53,137 nt of DNA from Campylobacteraceae bacterium. GTDB lineage: Bacteria; Campylobacterota; Campylobacteria; Campylobacterales; Sulfurovaceae. Numbering within the stretch: the first letter of the stretch is position 1; each line of letters opens with the position of its first letter. The notes under the pieces are model-generated. The model saw only the letters and a program-made list of their open reading frames with translations. It did not search any database and was not told the origin of the DNA. The translations under genes were made by a program, and so were the position numbers. Of this stretch, positions 7,714 to 16,864 are shown one piece after another. The stretch lies in assembly GCA_027081065.1 (NCBI GenBank), contig JALWLW010000056.1:1-53137 (forward strand). Reading direction: 5' to 3'.

Positions 7714-8544
7714 ATGCAACAAGATAATAAGAGACTCATTGATGAAGCATCTCAAGATGAAGCTGTTAAAAATACCTTTCGTTTGGGTTGGGAATTCATT
7801 CGACTAAATCAAACATTTACATTAACAGTCATGGGAATTTTAATATTTTTAAATTTTTTAGGAATGATTTTGGGTATTTCTCTTGTAACTTCGATGTTAG
7901 CAGGAGTATTTGGGATTGTTTTACAAATTTATGCTGGACGAGCAGTTTATGAATCTCAAAATATTCATTCTTATGTAGAGCTCATTGAGAAGAGTCGTAT
8001 AGACAATGAATCATTAAAACGACATTTTAGTACAGCATTTGGGGTTTATATGGGATGGGTTGTATTGATATTTATTTTTTTATTTACTATAAGTATTGCA
8101 GCTGTCTCTTCAGGTTTAATTTCTGCTGACATGAGTCAAGCTCTCGCTTCAGGGGGTATTAGTGAGAATGTGAATCCCAAGGATATGGTACTTGCATTTG
8201 CATCAATTATTTTACCTTTAGCCTTAATATCGTTGGTTGTGTCTTATGTACAACCTTTGGTACATTCAAATATTGTTTTGGCAAATGATTTTTTTGATGG
8301 TTTTCAAGCTGTATTTACAATTTTTTCAAAAGATGTTTGGTCTAGTGCAATGCAGAGAAAATACTTTTCGTATGTAGCAGTTTTTGGACTATTTATGATG
8401 CTTTGTATTTTACCTATTGCTATGGTAGTTACCTTACTTAATCCAGGAGTAATTTTAAATCTTTTACTTGTAATTGTCTCATATGTACTTATGATTATAT
8501 TGTCTATAGGGGCAATGATAGCAAGAAGAATTGTAGAGGAGTAG
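7714..8544 (+). CDS. Hypothetical multi-spanning membrane protein
   Basis: Not recognised. The 276-residue product has a polar N-terminal 30 residues and then about six hydrophobic segments (near 37-55, 58-75, 109-135, 158-185, 218-238 and 240-266). AAGGA nine bases before the ATG supports the start. The spacing of hydrophobic blocks resembles bacterial DUF-type membrane proteins with GYAS/DUF4013-like folds, but I cannot place it. It has its own likely promoter and a palindromic terminator after it. Confidence 0.6.
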   Translation: MQQDNKRLIDEASQDEAVKNTFRLGWEFIRLNQTFTLTVMGILIFLNFLGMILGISLVTSMLAGVFGIVLQIYAGRAVYESQNIHSYVELIEKSRIDNESLKRHFSTAFGVYMGWVVLIFIFLFTISIAAVSSGLISADMSQALASGGISENVNPKDMVLAFASIILPLALISLVVSYVQPLVHSNIVLANDFFDGFQAVFTIFSKDVWSSAMQRKYFSYVAVFGLFMMLCILPIAMVVTLLNPGVILNLLLVIVSYVLMIILSIGAMIARRIVEE

Positions 8545-8558
8545 TTAATGATAAGATT

Positions 8559-8576
8559 GGTGAACAAATGTTCACC
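8559..8576. terminator. Bidirectional terminator-like hairpin
   Basis: GGTGAAC (8559-8565) and GTTCACC (8570-8576) form a perfect 7-bp stem with a 4-nt loop, midway in the 39-bp gap between two convergent genes. The following T run is short (GTTT), so termination may be weak. Confidence 0.55.
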
Positions 8577-8583
8577 GTTTAGA

Positions 8584-9246
8584 TTATTGAGAAAGTTCGT
8601 TGAAAACTTCTTTAAACTCACCATAACTCATGCCACCAACATGAACAACACCTACTTCACCTTTTGGGGTAATACCTACTAGGAATGGAATTGAACCAGA
8701 CCATTGAGCACGTTGTGCAATGTAGGAGATAAACTTTGAGTTGTCTGTGTGTTCACCTGAGAGTACTGTATAGTTGAGTTTTTTAGTCTCTTTAAAAATT
8801 TTCAGTTGTTCTTCTGGGAGACGTTGTACTTCTAGGGCAATAATTTCAAGTTTATCACCTTTTTCTTTTGCTATTTGTTGAAGTGCTGGAATCTCTGATA
8901 GACAAGGAGGACATCGGTAACCAAAGAAAAGTAAGAAAATTACTTTATCTTTATGTTCTTGAAAAGAAATTCCATTTTCCTCTTCATCAACATGTAAAGT
9001 TTTACCATCAATAGTTGTTAACTCAAAAATATTTTTAGCATAAGTTTCTACTTGAGGTGTGGTTTCTTTTTTTACTTCTTTACTTTTCTCTACTTTTGTT
9101 GTTTCTTCAACTACCTTTTGAGCTACTGTTTCTGTTTTGGCTACTTCAGCTTTTGTTGTGTCAAATGTTTTTTCTTGACCTTTATCATCTGCACCACAGG
9201 CTGTTAGAAACATAGCCATTATGAGGGTTATTGTTGTTTTGTTCAT
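8584..9246 (-). CDS. TlpA-like thioredoxin-fold lipoprotein
   Basis: A 220-residue secreted lipoprotein: MNKTTITLIMAMFLTACG is a signal peptide ending in an LTAC lipobox. Next comes a charged Lys/Glu/Thr-rich linker (about 22-72) and a C-terminal TlpA/ResA-type thioredoxin fold with the redox pair CPPC in GYRCPPC. It should reduce or exchange disulfides in the periplasm, for example during cytochrome c maturation or redox repair. The frame extends upstream to 9300, but the lipoprotein signal fixes the start at 9246. A TlpA fold normally has WCPPC, and Arg replaces Trp here. It sits 128 bp downstream of recA. Confidence 0.87.
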   Translation of the reverse strand: MNKTTITLIMAMFLTACGADDKGQEKTFDTTKAEVAKTETVAQKVVEETTKVEKSKEVKKETTPQVETYAKNIFELTTIDGKTLHVDEEENGISFQEHKDKVIFLLFFGYRCPPCLSEIPALQQIAKEKGDKLEIIALEVQRLPEEQLKIFKETKKLNYTVLSGEHTDNSKFISYIAQRAQWSGSIPFLVGITPKGEVGVVHVGGMSYGEFKEVFNELSQ

Positions 9247-9276
9247 CTTTATCTCTTTTGTATTTAAGTATATTTT

Positions 9277-9285
9277 ATTATAACA
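9277..9285 (-). promoter_or_regulatory. Putative extended -10 promoter of the lipoprotein gene
   Basis: On the minus strand TGTTATAAT (TG plus TATAAT) lies 31 bp upstream of the ATG at 9246. No consensus -35 is seen. Confidence 0.45.
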
Positions 9286-9373
9286 AATTTTTGTTAACAC
9301 TTTGTGTGCTAGAGTAAGATAGACAAAACTTATGTTTTTAAAGGTAAAATAGAATCACTATGTTTACGAACTT

Positions 9374-10426
9374 CTATTCTTCATCGGTATCAGTAATCTC
9401 TTTTGGATCCATGGTTAACATGCTTGTAATGCCTAAAGCTTCTTTAATTTTGGCTTCAATTTCATCACGAAGTGCATGATCTTCTTTAAACTTAGCCTTA
9501 ACATTTTCTTTACCTTGACCTAATTTCTTTTCACCATAAGAGAACCAAGCCCCTGACTTGTCAACAATATCAAGTTTAACCCCATAGTCAACAAGCTCAC
9601 CCTCCATAGAGATACCCTCACCGAACATAATGTCAAATTCTGCTTGTCTAAATGGTGGAGCTACTTTATTTTTAATGACTTTAGCTTTAACACGGTTACC
9701 AATTTGTGCTTCACCCTGTTTAAGGGTTGCAATTCTTCTTACATCAATTCTTACAGAAGCATAAAATTTAAGAGCATTTCCTCCTGTAGTAGTCTCAGGA
9801 CTTCCATAACCCATCATACCAATTTTCATACGTAATTGGTTAATAAAAATAACAGTGGTGTTGGTTTTATGTAAAACAGCTGTTAGCTTTCTAAGGGCTT
9901 TTGACATAAGACGTGCTTGGAGCCCTACTTGTAAATCTCCCATTTCACCTTCTATTTCTGCTTTTGGGGTTAAAGCTGCTACGGAGTCGACCACAATAAC
10001 ATCTACAGCACCTGAACGTGCTAATGTTTCTAAAACATCTAGTGCTTGTTCTCCAAAGTCTGGTTGAGAAACTAAAAGGTTTTCTACATCTACGCCTAAG
10101 TTTTTAGCATAAAGAACATCAAGGGCATGTTCAGCATCAATAAAGGCACAAACTTTGTCTTCTGCCTGTGCTGAAGCTGTAATTTGAAGTGCCAGTGTGG
10201 TTTTACCCGAACTCTCTGGTCCATAAATTTCAATAATTCGACCAACAGGTACACCTCCAATTCCTAAAGCCATGTCTAGCCCTAGAGAACCGGTACTAAT
10301 AGAGGCGATAGGCTCAATATCTTTGTCACCTAGACGTACAATTGTCCCTTTACCAAAATTTTTGTCAATCTGTTTCATTGCCATATCTAAAGCTTTTTGT
10401 TTGTTTGCATCCATTGTTACTGACAT
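9374..10426 (-). CDS. recA: Recombinase RecA
   Basis: Homologous-recombination ATPase that forms filaments on single-stranded DNA. Walker [10 protein letters not shown], the [13 protein letters not shown] segment, [15 protein letters not shown] (Walker B and loop 1) and the loop 2 region before [14 protein letters not shown] are intact, and the total of about 350 residues is normal. Three in-frame ATGs lie at 10435, 10426 and 10414. The first abuts its AAGG with no spacing. AAGGA eight bases before 10426 favours the second, while homologues in the phylum usually begin at MDxNK, equivalent to 10414. The C-terminus is acidic, as usual. No LexA-type operator was recognised. Confidence 0.97.
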   Translation of the reverse strand: MSVTMDANKQKALDMAMKQIDKNFGKGTIVRLGDKDIEPIASISTGSLGLDMALGIGGVPVGRIIEIYGPESSGKTTLALQITASAQAEDKVCAFIDAEHALDVLYAKNLGVDVENLLVSQPDFGEQALDVLETLARSGAVDVIVVDSVAALTPKAEIEGEMGDLQVGLQARLMSKALRKLTAVLHKTNTTVIFINQLRMKIGMMGYGSPETTTGGNALKFYASVRIDVRRIATLKQGEAQIGNRVKAKVIKNKVAPPFRQAEFDIMFGEGISMEGELVDYGVKLDIVDKSGAWFSYGEKKLGQGKENVKAKFKEDHALRDEIEAKIKEALGITSMLTMDPKEITDTDEE

Positions 10427-10513
10427 CCTTTTCATCCTTAAGTTTTAAAATATTATCACCATTTTAGTAGGTTTTTGTTGATTCACCTAGAAATATGTCA
10501 AATTGTCATATTT

Positions 10514-11737
10514 TTAAGATTTTATTAGTTTCACTTTAGCTTTGTATTGTTTATCAAATTCAATATAAGCACTTTCAAGTAGTTTAGCATATAGATTAGA
10601 AAGGACACCACTTTTACCTTTTAGTACCCCTGCTTCTTTTAAAACATTTTTACGTGAAGTGAGTGCTTCATTGGGTTTTACTTTGCCATTTTTCCACAAG
10701 AGTTGTAGAAGTTTTTGTTCGGTTTGGTCAAATTGACTAAGGTAAAGTTCATTTGAATTTTTTGGCTCTTTTATAACTTTTCTTCTTTTTTTAGGCTTTT
10801 TAGGACTAAGTTCTTTCTCTTCTTCATGCTCTATATGTTGAAAAGAAATCTTTTTAAGTTCAGCTTGATGGAGTACTTTTTGATGCTTTTGTACCATTTT
10901 AATACGTGCTTGGGTCTCTTCTACTTTTTGAGAACTAAGTGATTGATAGGTATTGTTTTCAAGCTCATCAAGTCTGTCCATAACATTCACAAAGCTTTTA
11001 ATATTTTCAGTTACATTGTCTACCACAATAATTTTGCTTAGTATACTAAAAAGAGCCATAATCTCAACCATAATAAAAATGACTAAAATAGCAGATGATG
11101 TAGTTTTTGCTGAAGCTTTTGATTGTGCTAAAATAAGATTGGTATTATTCATATTATTTTGTACAGAGAGTTTTTGAAGTGTTTTAATAAGGGCATTGTT
11201 ACTCTCTACACTACGTACTGAAGGTTGATCATCATGTGAAGAGCCATTGTTGAGTGCTTTAGAGAGCTCTCTATTTGAAGCAAGGATGGTATTTATTTGT
11301 TTATTTTGTATCTTTTGGAGGTCTCGTTGATAGTTTATCTCTTCTCTTAAATCATCTCCTACAAGATTTTTTTGAAAAGTTTGAATGCTTTTAAAATGGG
11401 TATAGAAACTAACACCAATGAGTCCTATAGCGATGATAGATATAAGTCCTTTACTTAAAAAATTCATGCTCGAAAACATCCCTTTTATAGAGAGATGCTT
11501 AAATGTCTCAAGGGCAACAGCTAGGACAATAACAATTAAAATGGTATTAAGAACCCCTAAAGATTTATAAAAATCTTGATAAAAAGAGAATGCACTTGCA
11601 AGTGCAGATAAAATAGCAAAAACAATCCACCCCTTTCCAAAGCCTATAGCAACATCATTAATAGCAGATGCTCCTTTTATTTGTGCATATTGATGATTTA
11701 ATGATTGTCTGGCTTGATAGTTTGATTCTAAGTGCAT
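10514..11737 (-). CDS. Unknown membrane protein with coiled coil and basic C-terminal domain
   Basis: Not recognised. The 407 residues fall into an N-terminal cytosolic stretch, three hydrophobic segments (about 35-52, 58-76 and 92-112), a periplasmic or cytosolic helical region rich in Gln/Asn (about 115-205), a fourth hydrophobic segment (about 213-240), a Gln/Glu-rich coiled coil (about 250-300), a strongly basic linker (KKPKKRRKVIKEPK) and a C-terminal 75 residues that look like a winged helix. The layout suggests a membrane protein that touches nucleic acid, as in some plasmid or phage-borne genes, but this is inference. It stands alone between recA and mqnD. Confidence 0.55.
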   Translation of the reverse strand: MHLESNYQARQSLNHQYAQIKGASAINDVAIGFGKGWIVFAILSALASAFSFYQDFYKSLGVLNTILIVIVLAVALETFKHLSIKGMFSSMNFLSKGLISIIAIGLIGVSFYTHFKSIQTFQKNLVGDDLREEINYQRDLQKIQNKQINTILASNRELSKALNNGSSHDDQPSVRSVESNNALIKTLQKLSVQNNMNNTNLILAQSKASAKTTSSAILVIFIMVEIMALFSILSKIIVVDNVTENIKSFVNVMDRLDELENNTYQSLSSQKVEETQARIKMVQKHQKVLHQAELKKISFQHIEHEEEKELSPKKPKKRRKVIKEPKNSNELYLSQFDQTEQKLLQLLWKNGKVKPNEALTSRKNVLKEAGVLKGKSGVLSNLYAKLLESAYIEFDKQYKAKVKLIKS

Positions 11738-11859
11738 CTTTTATCCTTTTTAAAATTCATTATGAGTTTATAATTTAAAAATTATATCATTAAGATATTA
11801 AAATGTAAATAAAAAATTTCATTTTGAAATATTATAATATAAAAATATTTCTTTTTGAA

Positions 11860-11889
11860 TTATTTATAAATTTTTATGGTTATAAATAA
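11860..11889. repeat. AT-only inverted repeat upstream of mqnD
   Basis: TTATTTATAA (11860-11869) is the exact complement of TTATAAATAA (11880-11889) around a 10-bp spacer, in the divergent spacer between the membrane-protein gene and mqnD. As the region is over 85 percent A+T, chance is a real alternative to an operator. Confidence 0.3.
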
Positions 11890-11940
11890 AATTTTACTCC
11901 AAATTCAGCTAAAATACACAAAAAAATAAGTGATAATATT

Positions 11941-12804
11941 ATGAAAAAAATAGAACTAGCCCACTCTCCTGATGCTGATGATATATTTATGTACTTTGCC
12001 ATTAAATTTGGTTGGGTAGATACTAAAGGTTATGAGTTTGAGAACATTGGTTTAGACATAGAAACACTCAACAAAGAGGCTCTAAAAGGCACTTACGATG
12101 TGAGTGCTATTAGTTTTGGTATGTATCCATTTATAAAAGATGAGTATGCCATGTTACGAACGGCTGTAAGTTTTGGTGATGGTTATGGTCCAAAACTCAT
12201 TCGCAGAAAAGATAAAAAACTCAAACGAAACTTCAAAGTGGCACTCTCTGGTGAGTACACAACTAACGCGATGCTTTTTAAAATCTACTACCCAGAAGCA
12301 CGACCTGTCTACATGGATTTTTTAGAGATAGAGATGGCTGTAGTAAATGGTGAGGTAGATGCTGGTGTGTTGATTCATGAGTCTATTTTGGATTATGATG
12401 AGCGTTTAGAAGTAGAAAAAGAGCTTTGGGATATTTGGGTAGAACTTGCAGGTGAGGGGCTTCCCTTGCCTTTAGGTGGTATGGCTGTACGTCGTTCGTT
12501 ACCTCTTAACCGTGCGATAGACATAGAAAACATACTTATCGATGGGGTAAAAGTTGCCAATGAAAAAAAAGAGGAGCTTTGTAAAAAACTTGAAGATGAA
12601 AACTTAGTAAGAATTTCCGATGCAATGTTGACTAAATACTTAGATATGTATGCTTCAGATGAATCAGTAGAGTTAAGTGAATTACAATTAAAAGCGTTAG
12701 ATAAACTCTATCAACTCGGGTTTAAAAAAGGGGTCTTTTCTGAACCTATGAAAACGGAAGATTATTTGATTCCTAAGGAGTATGAGGTGTTACGGAATAG
12801 TTAA
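11941..12804 (+). CDS. mqnD: 1,4-dihydroxy-6-naphthoate synthase (MqnD)
   Basis: Fourth enzyme of the futalosine menaquinone route, converting cyclic dehypoxanthine futalosine to 1,4-dihydroxy-6-naphthoate in the cytoplasm. The 287-residue protein has a periplasmic-binding-protein fold. HSPDADDIFMYFAI matches the N-terminal SPCPNDTF-type motif, VDAGVLIHES gives the conserved His-Glu, and LPLPLGGMAVRR follows, all in the order seen in MqnD rather than MqnA. The start fits a short AAGTGA site. It is not in an operon with other mqn genes here, and its 3' end is only 12 bp from the convergent tRNA gene. Confidence 0.9.
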   Translation: MKKIELAHSPDADDIFMYFAIKFGWVDTKGYEFENIGLDIETLNKEALKGTYDVSAISFGMYPFIKDEYAMLRTAVSFGDGYGPKLIRRKDKKLKRNFKVALSGEYTTNAMLFKIYYPEARPVYMDFLEIEMAVVNGEVDAGVLIHESILDYDERLEVEKELWDIWVELAGEGLPLPLGGMAVRRSLPLNRAIDIENILIDGVKVANEKKEELCKKLEDENLVRISDAMLTKYLDMYASDESVELSELQLKALDKLYQLGFKKGVFSEPMKTEDYLIPKEYEVLRNS

Positions 12805-12816
12805 AAAGTTTTATTT

Positions 12817-12892
12817 TGGTGGAGCATAACGGGATCGAACCGATGACCTCTTCGCTGCCAGCGAAGCGCTCTCCCAGCTGAGCTAATGCCCC
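12817..12892 (-). tRNA. tRNA-Ala (anticodon GGC)
   Basis: A 76-nt cloverleaf: acceptor stem GGGGCAT/ATGCTCC, D arm GCTC...GAGC, anticodon stem CTTCG/CGAAG with loop CTGGCAG (anticodon GGC), TTCGATC T loop and encoded CCA. The T stem ATCGG/CCGTT contains a T-T mismatch at its second pair, where homologues have a G-C pair. It overlaps nothing and is read towards mqnD. Confidence 0.96.
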
Positions 12893-12907
12893 TTTTAAGA
12901 GGGGAAA

Positions 12908-12913
12908 ATTATA
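12908..12913 (-). promoter_or_regulatory. Putative -10 box of the tRNA-Ala gene
   Basis: TATAAT on the minus strand, 15 bp upstream of the tRNA 5' end and followed by a short C run, as at stable-RNA promoters. Confidence 0.5.
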
Positions 12914-12949
12914 GCTTAACTCTTCTTTGTATGTTCTAAAAAAAATGTA

Positions 12950-13807
12950 TCAACTCTCTATTTTAAAATAGAGAGAGGCTTTGATTATGGTTTGATTTTC
13001 TAAAGGTTTATCTTGTCTTGATGTTGGCACATTCTCAATTTTAGTTACTGTTTCCTTTCCATCAATAACACTACCAAAAATAGTATATCTACCATTTAAA
13101 AAGTTTGTTTCTTTTGTTGTAATAAAAAATTGACTAGTATTAGTTTTTGTACCTCCTCTATTTGCCATGGCTAAGAGAAAAGGTTTATTAAAAAGTACAT
13201 TCTCATCTATTTCATTATAAAAAGGTTCACCCCAAATAGACTCACCTCCCATGCCCGTACCTGTAGGATCACCACCTTGAATCATAAAATCTTTAATAAC
13301 ACGATGAAAAGTTACTCCATCATAATAAGATTTTTGACTATGTGTGACAAAGTTTTCTACAGCTTTAGGGGCAACACTTGACATCATTTTTAATAAGATA
13401 TCTCCTTGAGTTGTTTGTAGCTTCACAATACTATCAGCATAAGTTCTTATCTCTACGCTATCTGTTGATGTTTTGTTATCACTATTTTTAATGGTTAAAG
13501 TATAAACATATGTTCCCTCTGCTACATTATCTAAAACAATACTAGCATTAGACCCGATGATTTGGGAATTTAAACGCCATGTGTATTCAATGGTTTTATC
13601 ATCTCCTTTAAGACTCTTTTCCCCATTTAGTATGATAGAATTTCCAAAACTTATATTTTGGTCATCACCTGCATCAGCTTTTAAGATTTGAGTCGTAATT
13701 GTTTGGGTTGTTTCTGTTGTAGAAGGGGAGTCTCCTCCTCCACAAGATATAAATAGTATACTTGTAGTAAGTAATAGAAAAGAGTACATTTTATCAGATT
13801 GAGGCAT
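12950..13807 (-). CDS. Cyclophilin-type peptidyl-prolyl isomerase lipoprotein with PKD-like domain
   Basis: A 285-residue lipoprotein (lipobox FISC at about residue 22, then GGG). Residues about 43-120 form a PKD/Ig-like beta domain beginning DAGDDQNISFG and including EYTWRLN. Residues about 130-285 are a cyclophilin with FHRVIKDFMIQGGDPTGTG, NTSQFFITT and the closing DGRYTIFG-type strand (NGRYTIFG here). It should catalyse proline isomerisation of exported proteins at the membrane surface. An AAGGATG site precedes the ATG at 13807, and a second Met at residue 7 is possible. The Ig-like insert ahead of the isomerase is uncommon in periplasmic cyclophilins. Confidence 0.87.
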   Translation of the reverse strand: MPQSDKMYSFLLLTTSILFISCGGGDSPSTTETTQTITTQILKADAGDDQNISFGNSIILNGEKSLKGDDKTIEYTWRLNSQIIGSNASIVLDNVAEGTYVYTLTIKNSDNKTSTDSVEIRTYADSIVKLQTTQGDILLKMMSSVAPKAVENFVTHSQKSYYDGVTFHRVIKDFMIQGGDPTGTGMGGESIWGEPFYNEIDENVLFNKPFLLAMANRGGTKTNTSQFFITTKETNFLNGRYTIFGSVIDGKETVTKIENVPTSRQDKPLENQTIIKASLYFKIES

Positions 13808-13901
13808 TTAGTATCATCCTTATTTAAATATCTGTCTATATTATACTCTAATCTTATAGGAATGAGTAAAAATTTAAATGCCTATTTTTTGAGTTTGGAT
13901 G

Positions 13902-13910
13902 TGTTATAAT
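13902..13910 (+). promoter_or_regulatory. Extended -10 promoter of the ABC ATPase gene
   Basis: TGTTATAAT (TGnTATAAT) ends 26 bp before the ATG at 13937, in the spacer shared with the divergent cyclophilin gene. Confidence 0.5.
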
Positions 13911-13936
13911 GAATAAGTAGACTAGAGGTAGAATAA

Positions 13937-15532
13937 ATGAATATATTAACAGTAAAAAATCTAAGTTTAAACATAGGAAATCAAGAACTTTTAAAGTTGG
14001 TAAGTTTTGATATAAAAAGAGGAGAAATATTTGCTTTGGTTGGTGAGTCTGGTTCGGGGAAATCACTTACTTCCTTAGCCATTATGAGACTACTTCCTGA
14101 TGCTATAAAAGTAACTTCTGGAGACATTATTTTAAATGATAAATCGCTTTTTAGTATTTCTGAGTTTGAGATGCAAAAAGTACGTGGTGCAAGAATTGCC
14201 ATGATTTTTCAAGAACCTATGACAGCACTTAACCCCGTTATGACCATTGGTGAACAGGTAGCTGAAGTGCTTAGGTTACATTTTAATTTAAATGTAAAAG
14301 AGCTTCAAAAAAAGGTCATTGAACTCTTTGAAGAGGTGGCTTTACCCAGTGCTAAAGAGCGTTACAGTTGGTATCCTCATCAGCTCTCAGGTGGACAAAA
14401 ACAACGGGTGATGATAGCCATAGCATTGGCTTGTGAACCTGAACTTTTAATTGCAGATGAACCTACTACAGCACTAGATGTTACCATACAAGCACAAGTA
14501 TTAGCTTTACTTAAAACAATTCAAAAAAAACGTTCACTTTCTATTTTATTTATTACTCATGACATGGGTGTAGTAGCACAAATGGCTGATAGTATTGCTG
14601 TAATGAAAAATGGAGAGCTTTTAGAGAAAGCTTCTCGTAATGACTTTTTTAAAAACCCTAAGCATCCTTATACCATTAGTTTACTCAAAAATGCTTTGCC
14701 TTCAAAGGCAATAAAAACCTATAAAGAAGAAACTCAACCTTTACTTGAGGTGCAAGATTTAAAAGTATATTTTCCTATTAAAAAAGGGTTTTTTAAAAGA
14801 ACAATTGGACATACTAAGGCTGTAAATGGCATCTCTTTAAACATTCCAAAGGGAAGCACTTTAGCATTAGTAGGTGAATCAGGAAGTGGGAAAAGTACCA
14901 TCGGAACAGCAATTTTACAACTTATTTCTGCAACTTCTGGAAGCATTATGTTTAAAGGTGTTGACCTTACAAAACTTTCACAAAGAGAGTTATTGGCTTA
15001 TAGACGTAAAATTCAGATTGTGTTCCAAGACCCTTATTCGGCATTAAATCCTCGTATGACAGTAGGTGAGATTATTCGTGAAGGTATGGTTAGTTTAAAA
15101 GTTGGATTACAAGATAAAGATGTTCAGGATATGTTAATTAAAGATTTACTGGTAAAAGTGGGTTTAGAATTTGAGCATTTTTACCGTTATCCTCATGAGT
15201 TTTCAGGAGGACAACGTCAACGAATAGGTATTGCTCGTGCGTTGGCAGTTGAACCTGAACTAATTATTTGTGATGAGCCTACTTCAGCCTTGGATGTAAC
15301 GGTAAGAGTACAAATTTTAGAGCTTTTAAAGGGTTTACAAAAAGAGAAAGGCTTATCTTATTTATTTATTACACATGATTTATCGATTATTAAAAATATT
15401 GCTGATGATGTTGCTGTAATGCAAGAGGGAAAGATAGTAGAACAAGGCTTAGTCGAAGAGGTTATGGATAATCCCCAACATGCTTATACTCAAAAACTTT
15501 TGACTTCTGTACCAAAATTAATTATTAAGTAA
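13937..15532 (+). CDS. Dual-ATPase peptide/nickel-type ABC transporter protein (YejF-like)
   Basis: A 531-residue protein made of two DppD/DppF-type nucleotide-binding domains. The first has Walker A GESGSGKS (about 36-43), signature LSGGQKQR and Walker [13 protein letters not shown]. The second repeats [17 protein letters not shown] and [12 protein letters not shown]. The fused layout matches YejF/GsiA-type importers of oligopeptides or similar solutes. No permease or binding protein is adjacent, so partners lie elsewhere. GAGGT seven bases before the ATG supports the start. The substrate cannot be predicted. Confidence 0.88.
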   Translation: MNILTVKNLSLNIGNQELLKLVSFDIKRGEIFALVGESGSGKSLTSLAIMRLLPDAIKVTSGDIILNDKSLFSISEFEMQKVRGARIAMIFQEPMTALNPVMTIGEQVAEVLRLHFNLNVKELQKKVIELFEEVALPSAKERYSWYPHQLSGGQKQRVMIAIALACEPELLIADEPTTALDVTIQAQVLALLKTIQKKRSLSILFITHDMGVVAQMADSIAVMKNGELLEKASRNDFFKNPKHPYTISLLKNALPSKAIKTYKEETQPLLEVQDLKVYFPIKKGFFKRTIGHTKAVNGISLNIPKGSTLALVGESGSGKSTIGTAILQLISATSGSIMFKGVDLTKLSQRELLAYRRKIQIVFQDPYSALNPRMTVGEIIREGMVSLKVGLQDKDVQDMLIKDLLVKVGLEFEHFYRYPHEFSGGQRQRIGIARALAVEPELIICDEPTSALDVTVRVQILELLKGLQKEKGLSYLFITHDLSIIKNIADDVAVMQEGKIVEQGLVEEVMDNPQHAYTQKLLTSVPKLIIK

Positions 15533-15616
15533 TAGTAAATAATATTTATAAATTATCTTACTTTATATAAAGGATTGGTTAATATATCAATTCAAGTAAA
15601 TAACTAGGATATATAA

Positions 15617-16864
15617 ATGCATAAAATAGCAGTAATAGGTTTGGGTTATGTAGGTTTACCACTAGCTCACGCATTTTCAAGTAAATATGAGGTAGTAGGC
15701 TTTGACATTGCCCAATGGAGAATAGATGAGTTAAATGCTGGTGTTGATAGAACGCTAGAGCTTTCCACTGAACAAGTCAATGAAGCAATTTCAAATAAGA
15801 TGCAATTTACAAATAAATTAGAAGAGATAGCTGATTGTAATATTTACATTGTAACCGTTCCTACACCAATAGACAAACATAAAAAACCAGACTTAACCCC
15901 TTTATTAAAAGCTTCAGAGTCTATTGGCACAGTTTTAAAAAAAGATGATATTATTATTTATGAATCAACGGTTTATCCAGGAGCAACAGAAGAGGATTGT
16001 GTTCCTATTTTAGAAAAATTTTCAGGCTTAAAATTTAATGTTGACTTCTTTTGTGGTTATAGCCCTGAGCGTATTAACCCTGGAGATAAAGAACATACGG
16101 TTACTAAAATTTTAAAAGTGACAGCTGGAAGTACACCAGAGATTGGAGAAAAAGTTAATGCTCTTTATGCCAGTATTATTACAGCTGGAACACACTTAGC
16201 CCCCAGTATCAAAGTAGCAGAGGCAGCAAAAGTTATTGAAAATTCTCAAAGAGATATTAACATTGCATTTGTGAATGAGCTCTCTATGATATTTAACAGA
16301 TTAGACATTGATACTAATGCTGTACTTGAAGCAGCTGGAACAAAATGGAACTTCTTGCCTTTTAAGCCAGGGCTTGTTGGGGGACATTGTATTGGAGTTG
16401 ACCCGTATTATTTAACGCATAAAGCACAAGAGGTAGGTTATAATCCAGAGATTATTTTAGCAGGAAGAAGGCTTAATGATAACATGGGGATTTATGTCGC
16501 CAATCAAGTCATAAAACTTATGATAAAAAAAGGTCAAAAAATTGAAGGTGCTAAAATTTTGGTACTGGGAATAACCTTTAAAGAGAATTGCCCAGATATT
16601 AGAAATTCACGGGTAATTGATGTAATTAGAGAACTACAAGACTTTGGATGTGCTGTTGAGGTGAGTGACTATTGGGCCGATAAAGAGGAGGTAGCTAGAG
16701 AATACAAACTTGATTTAGTTAAAGATGTAAATATTGATGACTATGAAGCTGTTGTTCTGGCTGTAGCTCATGATGAATATAAAAATTTAAATATAGAACC
16801 CAATAATAAACAAGTTATTTTTGATATTAAGTCAATGTTGAAAAAATCAGATGGTAGATTATGA
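15617..16864 (+). CDS. wbpA: UDP-N-acetylglucosamine 6-dehydrogenase, WbpA-like
   Basis: First gene of the glycan locus. A 415-residue UDP-sugar dehydrogenase with the NAD-binding [19 protein letters not shown], and the catalytic cysteine (Cys258) in [15 protein letters not shown]. The TviB/WbpO/WbpA subgroup oxidises C6 of UDP-HexNAc, unlike the UDP-glucose dehydrogenase encoded at 42084. Followed directly by wbpB, wbpD and wbpE homologues, so UDP-GlcNAc is the likely substrate, giving UDP-GlcNAcA for diacetamido-uronic acid synthesis. An 84-bp AT-rich leader precedes it with an AGGAT site, and the locus promoter probably lies there, though no clear box is visible. Its TGA overlaps the next ATG. 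Confidence 0.88.
   Translation: MHKIAVIGLGYVGLPLAHAFSSKYEVVGFDIAQWRIDELNAGVDRTLELSTEQVNEAISNKMQFTNKLEEIADCNIYIVTVPTPIDKHKKPDLTPLLKASESIGTVLKKDDIIIYESTVYPGATEEDCVPILEKFSGLKFNVDFFCGYSPERINPGDKEHTVTKILKVTAGSTPEIGEKVNALYASIITAGTHLAPSIKVAEAAKVIENSQRDINIAFVNELSMIFNRLDIDTNAVLEAAGTKWNFLPFKPGLVGGHCIGVDPYYLTHKAQEVGYNPEIILAGRRLNDNMGIYVANQVIKLMIKKGQKIEGAKILVLGITFKENCPDIRNSRVIDVIRELQDFGCAVEVSDYWADKEEVAREYKLDLVKDVNIDDYEAVVLAVAHDEYKNLNIEPNNKQVIFDIKSMLKKSDGRL

Noticed and set aside
9644..10067. Plus-strand open frames inside recA
   Set aside because: Shadow frames of a strongly conserved gene, with no ribosome-binding site and biased composition.
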